Shown one piece after another: positions 35,801 to 39,709 of a stretch of 39,709 nucleotides of DNA. The stretch is taken from contig NZ_SRHZ01000021.1 of assembly GCF_004684085.1 (NCBI RefSeq), positions 1-39,709 on the forward strand, written 5' to 3'. The DNA is from Stenotrophomonas maltophilia (GTDB lineage Bacteria; Pseudomonadota; Gammaproteobacteria; Xanthomonadales; Xanthomonadaceae). The notes beneath the pieces are model-generated. The model was not told the DNA's origin, did not search any database, and worked only from the letters and a program-made list of their open reading frames with translations. A program made the translations under genes and the position numbers. The first letter of the stretch is position 1. The number at the start of each line of letters is the position of its first letter.

Positions 35801-37927
35801 TCAGAAGTCCTGCTGCAGGCTCAGGTAAGCGCCACGGCGCGGCCCCCACTGCGGGGCGAACACGCCGACACCGCCGCCATCACGCAGCTGGTAGCTGCGG
35901 TCCAGCGCGTTGAGCACCGCCAGCTGCACATGCAGCGGATGGCCGCTGTCGGCGTTGAAATCGTGTCCTGCGCTGAGATTCACCTGCAGGTAGGACGGCA
36001 GCGCGCCGCCGTTGGGCACGCCCTCGATATCCGAACGCAGGCCGCTGCCGAACACGTAGTTGGCACCGATGCGGTTATGGCCGGCAAACGCATAGCTGAA
36101 TCCGCCTGACGAGGTCAGCTTCTGGTCGTGGTCCAGGTGGATCCAGTGGTCGGCCACATAGGCCAGCGCTTCCGGGTCGAGGTTGTACTGGCCGGTGATG
36201 ACATCGGTACCGAGGGCCTTGTTCAGCGCGGCGTTGACGTAGGCACTGAACGGGCCGTTGCTGTAGTCGGCACTGAACTCCAGCCCGCGGATATGGCCAC
36301 GCCGGTAGTTGAAGGTCGAATAGATGTAGGCGGCGCCGAACTGGCCTTCGTCCTGCAGGCGCGATACGCGGCGGTCATAGGCATCCAGACCCAGGGTCAG
36401 GTGCTCACCGAGTTGCTGCGAGACGCCGATGTCGTAGTAGTCACTGCGCTCGGCCAGCGGCGTGTTGTTGCCGCCGCTGGGCTGCTGGTTGGTGGTGCCG
36501 TCGTAGAGGGCGATGTCGCTGCTGGCGATCAGCTCACTGGCGGGAGGTGTGAAATAGCGCGAGTAGCCGGCGTGCACGGTGGTGCTGTCGCTGGCGTTCC
36601 AGACCACACCCACGCGCGGGCTGAGCTGGCCCTCGGTGCGGCCGAAGGCGCGGTAGCGGTCGCCACGCAGGCCGTAGTTGACGGTCCAGTCGTCGCCGAT
36701 CTTCCATTCGTCCTGCACATACAGCGCCAGCGTGCTGGCATGGAAGGCGCTGCGGTCAGGAATCAGCAGCGGCGTGGTGCTGGACTGCTGCCCGGCGTCA
36801 TTGACCGGGAACACCCAGCTGTTGTTGCTGGCCTGTGCGTTCTCGTAGTTGCCATACAGGCCATAGCGCAGCGTGTGATCGTTGCCCAGCGGGGTGGAGA
36901 AATCCGCCTGCAGGGTGTTGGCGCGGTTGCTGCGCTTCACCTTCGAAGCAACGCCACTGAACACCAGGTCACCCACCACGTCCGGGTTGAACGCCGCATC
37001 GCTGTAGCGCTGCCCGGCAGAGACTTGGTAGGCGGTGCTGCCCAGCGTGCCCTGCAGCACCAGCATGCCGAAGCGGGTGGTCTCGCGCTGGGTCTCATCC
37101 AGCTGGCTGGAATCGAAAGCAGTGGTGTCCAGGTAGCCGAACTGGGGCGCCTGGCCGGGATTGACCGGGATCTGGAAGCGATTGTTGGCAAAGCCGGCGA
37201 ACACGCTCAGCCGGGTGTTTTCGTTGACCAGGTAGGTGAGGTCGGCGAACGCCTTGCCCTGGTGGGTGTCGTCATGCAGCGGTCTGCGCGAGTTGGTCGG
37301 GTTTTCCAGGCCCACCTCGTTCTGGTCGTAGTTGCCGGTCAGGAACCAGCTCCAGCGGCCCTGGTTGCCCCACCACGAGGCGTTCGGATTGACCTTGCCG
37401 AACGAGCCAGCGGTAAGCCCGACGCTGCCACCGTTGCCCAGCTCGGCGCCGCTGCGGGTGGTGATGTCGACCACCGCGGCGGTGCGCTCACCGAACTGTG
37501 CCGGCAGCGCGCCGTCCATCAGCCGGATGCTCTTGATGGTGCGCGCATCCAGGGTCTGGCCGAAGCCGGAGATTGATTCGGGCAGCAGCACGCCGTTGAC
37601 GCGGTACTGCAGGTTGGCGTGGTCGCCGCGCACGTGCACGCCGCCATAGGAATCCTGGACGACGCCGGGAGCCTGCAGCAGCACCTGGCTCAGCGGCGCG
37701 GAGGCGCCCAGTGGCTGTTTCTGGATGTCCTCGGCGGTGATCTGGTACTGGCTGCTGCCGATGTCCGGCGACAGCGCGTTGCGGGCCTGGTCGAGCTGGG
37801 CGCTTACCGTGACCGTGTCCAGGTCCTTGACCGCAGGCCCGGCGTCGTCGTCGGCGGCTGCGAAGGCGGGCAGGCTGGCCAGGGCCAGGGCGAAGGTGAT
37901 GCCGGTAGCAAGGGGCGAGGGCTTCAT
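35801..37927 (-). CDS. TonB-dependent outer-membrane receptor, substrate unknown
   Basis: Ligand-gated outer-membrane transporter energised by TonB-ExbBD. From the chosen ATG (37927) it has 708 aa. A signal peptide (MKPSPLATGITFALALASLPAFA, cut near 23), a TonB-box-like DTVTVSA near 36-42 and a plug domain follow; the plug includes VHVRGDHANLQYRVNGVLLPE and MDGALPAQFGERTAAVVDI. A 22-strand barrel then ends SLQQDF, with terminal Phe as expected for BAM recognition. The in-frame ATG at 37966 would add 13 residues before the signal peptide; no clear SD favours either. No neighbouring siderophore, metal or sugar gene hints at the ligand. A palindrome lies 50 nt upstream. Confidence 0.88.
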   Translation of the reverse strand: MKPSPLATGITFALALASLPAFAAADDDAGPAVKDLDTVTVSAQLDQARNALSPDIGSSQYQITAEDIQKQPLGASAPLSQVLLQAPGVVQDSYGGVHVRGDHANLQYRVNGVLLPESISGFGQTLDARTIKSIRLMDGALPAQFGERTAAVVDITTRSGAELGNGGSVGLTAGSFGKVNPNASWWGNQGRWSWFLTGNYDQNEVGLENPTNSRRPLHDDTHQGKAFADLTYLVNENTRLSVFAGFANNRFQIPVNPGQAPQFGYLDTTAFDSSQLDETQRETTRFGMLVLQGTLGSTAYQVSAGQRYSDAAFNPDVVGDLVFSGVASKVKRSNRANTLQADFSTPLGNDHTLRYGLYGNYENAQASNNSWVFPVNDAGQQSSTTPLLIPDRSAFHASTLALYVQDEWKIGDDWTVNYGLRGDRYRAFGRTEGQLSPRVGVVWNASDSTTVHAGYSRYFTPPASELIASSDIALYDGTTNQQPSGGNNTPLAERSDYYDIGVSQQLGEHLTLGLDAYDRRVSRLQDEGQFGAAYIYSTFNYRRGHIRGLEFSADYSNGPFSAYVNAALNKALGTDVITGQYNLDPEALAYVADHWIHLDHDQKLTSSGGFSYAFAGHNRIGANYVFGSGLRSDIEGVPNGGALPSYLQVNLSAGHDFNADSGHPLHVQLAVLNALDRSYQLRDGGGVGVFAPQWGPRRGAYLSLQQDF

Positions 37928-37976
37928 GGTGGGAGTGATGGCAGCGCGTGGAAGGGGCCGGTCCATGACGTGGAAG

Positions 37977-37991
37977 TGTTACTCCGTAACA
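37977..37991. promoter_or_regulatory. perfect palindrome, candidate operator
   Basis: TGTTAC (37977-37982), spacer TCC, GTAACA (37986-37991). This perfect inverted repeat lies 50 nt upstream of the receptor start and 155 nt upstream of the divergent DAHP synthase gene. Size and symmetry suit a dimeric repressor such as a TetR- or MarR-type protein, but the regulator is not in this window and the function is inferred. Confidence 0.4.
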
Positions 37992-38070
37992 GATCATGCG
38001 CCTGCCTTGAGCGACTGACCATGCTGGATCTGGCTGCTCGCGTCGGCCTTTCCCTGTCGTTCAGGCGGCC

Positions 38071-38092
38071 GGGCCGATCAGGTCGGCCCTTT
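38071..38092 (+). other. hairpin with short T run before DAHP synthase
   Basis: GGGCCGA (38071-38077) pairs with TCGGCCC (38083-38089) and is followed by TTT. It lies 54 nt before the DAHP synthase start. It could be a weak attenuator of the biosynthetic gene, but I see no leader peptide with runs of aromatic codons in front of it. No clear promoter was found in the 218-nt divergent spacer. Confidence 0.35.
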
Positions 38093-38145
38093 GCGCCAGC
38101 GGCTGGCTCTGCGACCATGACCGCCCCCCATCCCGGAAGTCTGCA

Positions 38146-39534
38146 ATGAGCCTGTCCGCCGTTCCGCCCGTGCCCGATCCCGCCGCCGCCGCTGGCGCTG
38201 CCTGGTCGCCGGAGAGCTGGCGTGGCAAGACCGCGCTGCAGATGCCCACCTATCCCGATCCGGTTGCGCTGGACGCGGCCCTGCACGAGCTCAAGCGGCT
38301 GCCGCCGCTGGTGACCTCCTGGGAGATCCTGGCACTGAAGCAGCAGCTGGCCGACGCCCAGGAGGGCAAGCGCTTCCTGCTGCAGGGCGGCGACTGTGCG
38401 GAGAACTTCAGCGACTGCGAGTCGGGCACCATCTCCAACCGGTTGAAGGTGCTGCTGCAGATGAGCCTGGTGCTGGTGCACGGTCTGCGCCAGCCGGTGA
38501 TCCGCGTCGGCCGCTTTGCCGGGCAGTACGCCAAGCCGCGTTCGGCCGATACCGAGACCCGCGACGGCGTGACCCTGCCCAGCTATCGCGGCGATGTCAT
38601 CAATGCGCCGGCCTTCACCGCAGCGGCTCGGCTGCCGGATCCGAAGCGGATGCTGCAGGCCCACGCGCACTCGGCGATGACCATGAACTTCGTGCGTGCG
38701 CTGATCGACGGCGGCTTCGCCGACCTGCACCACCCCGAATACTGGAACCTGGAATGGGTGAGCCATTCGCCGTTGGCCGCCGACTACCAGAAGATGGTGG
38801 CGTCGATCGGCGATGCCGTGCATTTCATGGAGACCCTGGCCGGGGCCCGCGTGCACAACCTCAACCGCATCGATTTCTACACGTCGCATGAAGCGCTGCT
38901 GTTGCCGTACGAGCAGGCGCTGACCCGCCAGGTACCGCGCCAGCAGGGCTGGTTGAACCTGAGCACGCACTACCCGTGGATTGGCATGCGCACGGCAGCG
39001 CTTGACGGCGCCCACGTGGAGTACCTGCGTGGCGTGCGCAATCCGATTGCGATCAAGGTGGGCCCGTCGGTGACCCCGGACCAGCTGCTGCGCCTGATCG
39101 ACGTGCTCAACCCGCATGACGAACCGGGCCGTCTGAGCTTCATCCACCGCATGGGAGCAGCGCAGATTGCACAGAAGCTGCCGCCGCTGCTGGACGCGGT
39201 CAAGCGCGATGGTCGTCGCGTGCTGTGGGTGTGCGATGCGATGCATGGCAACACCGAGAGCACCGCCAATGGCTTCAAGACGCGCCGTTTCGACAACGTG
39301 CGTGGCGAAGTGGAGATGTCGTTCGATCTGCACGCGGCCGCAGGCACGCGCCTGGGCGGTGTGCATCTGGAGCTGACCGGCGAAGACGTGACCGAATGCA
39401 CCGGTGGCGCGCGGGAACTGACCGAGCGTGACCTGGAGCGCGCGTATCGTTCGACGGTGGACCCACGGTTGAACTATGAGCAGTCGCTGGAGATCGCGAT
39501 GGCGATCGTGCGCAAGCAGGAGCAAGTGCGGTAA
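38146..39534 (+). CDS. class II DAHP synthase (shikimate pathway entry)
   Basis: Condenses phosphoenolpyruvate with erythrose 4-phosphate to DAHP, the first step of aromatic amino-acid synthesis. The 462-aa protein is of the plant/mycobacterial class II type, not the AroFGH type. Metal ligands line up as Cys-84 (LLQGGDCAE), His-367 (CDAMHGNT), Glu-409 (HLELTGED) and Asp-439 (STVDPRLNYEQ), with spacing close to that of the M. tuberculosis enzyme. RVGRFAGQYAKPRS (120-133), WIGMRT and KVGPSVTP also fit. ATG 38146 has a weak GGAAG upstream. Feedback sensitivity cannot be judged by eye. No other shikimate gene is adjacent. Confidence 0.95.
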   Translation: MSLSAVPPVPDPAAAAGAAWSPESWRGKTALQMPTYPDPVALDAALHELKRLPPLVTSWEILALKQQLADAQEGKRFLLQGGDCAENFSDCESGTISNRLKVLLQMSLVLVHGLRQPVIRVGRFAGQYAKPRSADTETRDGVTLPSYRGDVINAPAFTAAARLPDPKRMLQAHAHSAMTMNFVRALIDGGFADLHHPEYWNLEWVSHSPLAADYQKMVASIGDAVHFMETLAGARVHNLNRIDFYTSHEALLLPYEQALTRQVPRQQGWLNLSTHYPWIGMRTAALDGAHVEYLRGVRNPIAIKVGPSVTPDQLLRLIDVLNPHDEPGRLSFIHRMGAAQIAQKLPPLLDAVKRDGRRVLWVCDAMHGNTESTANGFKTRRFDNVRGEVEMSFDLHAAAGTRLGGVHLELTGEDVTECTGGARELTERDLERAYRSTVDPRLNYEQSLEIAMAIVRKQEQVR

Positions 39535-39544
39535 GTGTGTTGCG

Positions 39545-39605
39545 GCAGGGCTTGCAGCCCTGCACCTGCGGACGCAACGGCAACGGCCGAAGCAACGGCA
39601 ACAGC
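39545..39605 (+). other. hairpin and CAACGG-rich tract after DAHP synthase
   Basis: GCAGGGC (39545-39551) pairs with GCCCTGC (39557-39563), 11 nt after the stop codon, without a T tract. A low-complexity stretch built from CAACGG/GCAACGGC units follows (about 39573-39605). I regard the hairpin as a possible 3'-end signal; the tract has no assigned function. Confidence 0.5.
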
Positions 39606-39635
39606 ATGCATTCCGTGGGATGGCGGGGCGGTGTC

Positions 39636-39709
39636 GGAGTGCGGGGACGCCGTGCCCCCCCCTCCGGGGGCTTGGCAGCCGCATTCATGCGGCTGACACC
39701 CCGCACTCC
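39636..39709. repeat. nested inverted repeat at window end
   Basis: GGAGTGCGGGG (39636-39646) is the exact inverse of CCCCGCACTCC (39699-39709). Inside are a C/G hairpin (about 39654-39670) and CAGCCGCA 39676-39683 with TGCGGCTG 39688-39695. The whole could fold as a three-way structure. The right end coincides with the window edge, so it may continue. Confidence 0.6.

Noticed and set aside
36128..37576. 482-codon plus-strand frame opposite the TonB receptor
   Set aside because: It is the antisense shadow of a clear receptor with signal peptide, plug and barrel; its translation is low-complexity Val/Gly/Ala/Gln.

Overview
The window is GC-rich (mid-to-high 60s % by eye) and comes from a gammaproteobacterial chromosome. 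It most resembles Stenotrophomonas, probably the S. maltophilia group within the Xanthomonadales. Evidence: GTAG-headed short palindromes of the SMAG type at positions 1, 4006, 6831, 15594 and 34404; protein lengths and tails typical of Xanthomonadaceae ribosomal proteins and RNA polymerase subunits; and the gene order tRNA-tuf-tRNA-Trp-secE-nusG-rplKAJL-rpoBC-rpsLG-fusA-tuf-S10-spc-alpha in one unbroken run. Species assignment is inference.

Layout. (1) 1-1107: repeat plus an exported isoaspartyl peptidase/asparaginase. (2) 1160-3997: a sigma70-type promoter, tRNA-Tyr, tRNA-Gly, tRNA-Thr, first EF-Tu gene, tRNA-Trp, secE, nusG, then a terminator. (3) 4105-15555: rplK-rplA, rplJ-rplL, rpoB-rpoC, with long structured leaders before rplK, rplJ and rpoB. 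(4) 15776-20278: promoter, rpsL, rpsG, fusA, second EF-Tu gene (str operon). (5) 20417-27192: promoter, L4-type leader, S10 operon (rpsJ to rpsQ) running into the first part of spc (rplN, rplX, rplE, rpsN), closed by a strong intrinsic terminator. (6) 27314-31544: restart, then rpsH, rplF, rplR, rpsE, rpmD, rplO, secY. (7) 31531-34999: promoter inside the end of secY, long hairpin-rich leader, then rpsM, rpsK, rpsD, rpoA, rplQ and a terminator. (8) 35000-39709: accessory segment with a palindromic repeat array, dsbB, a second array, a convergent TonB-dependent receptor, and a class II DAHP synthase facing away from it.

The core of the window is the ribosome, transcription and translocation machinery: 28 ribosomal proteins, three RNA polymerase subunits, EF-G, two EF-Tu copies, NusG, SecE and SecY, and four tRNAs. 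Expression is probably set by a few promoters plus autoregulatory leaders (L1, L10, L4 and S4 type in relatives). The flanking genes act in the envelope or amino-acid metabolism and have no evident link to the ribosomal block.

I did not find an undescribed defence, mobile or biosynthetic system. The observations most worth checking are: a near-identical 5'-end hairpin shared by the rpsL and rpsJ transcripts; a terminator plus restart splitting the spc operon; paired hairpins ahead of rpoB; the pattern of differences between the two tuf copies; and palindrome arrays bracketing dsbB.
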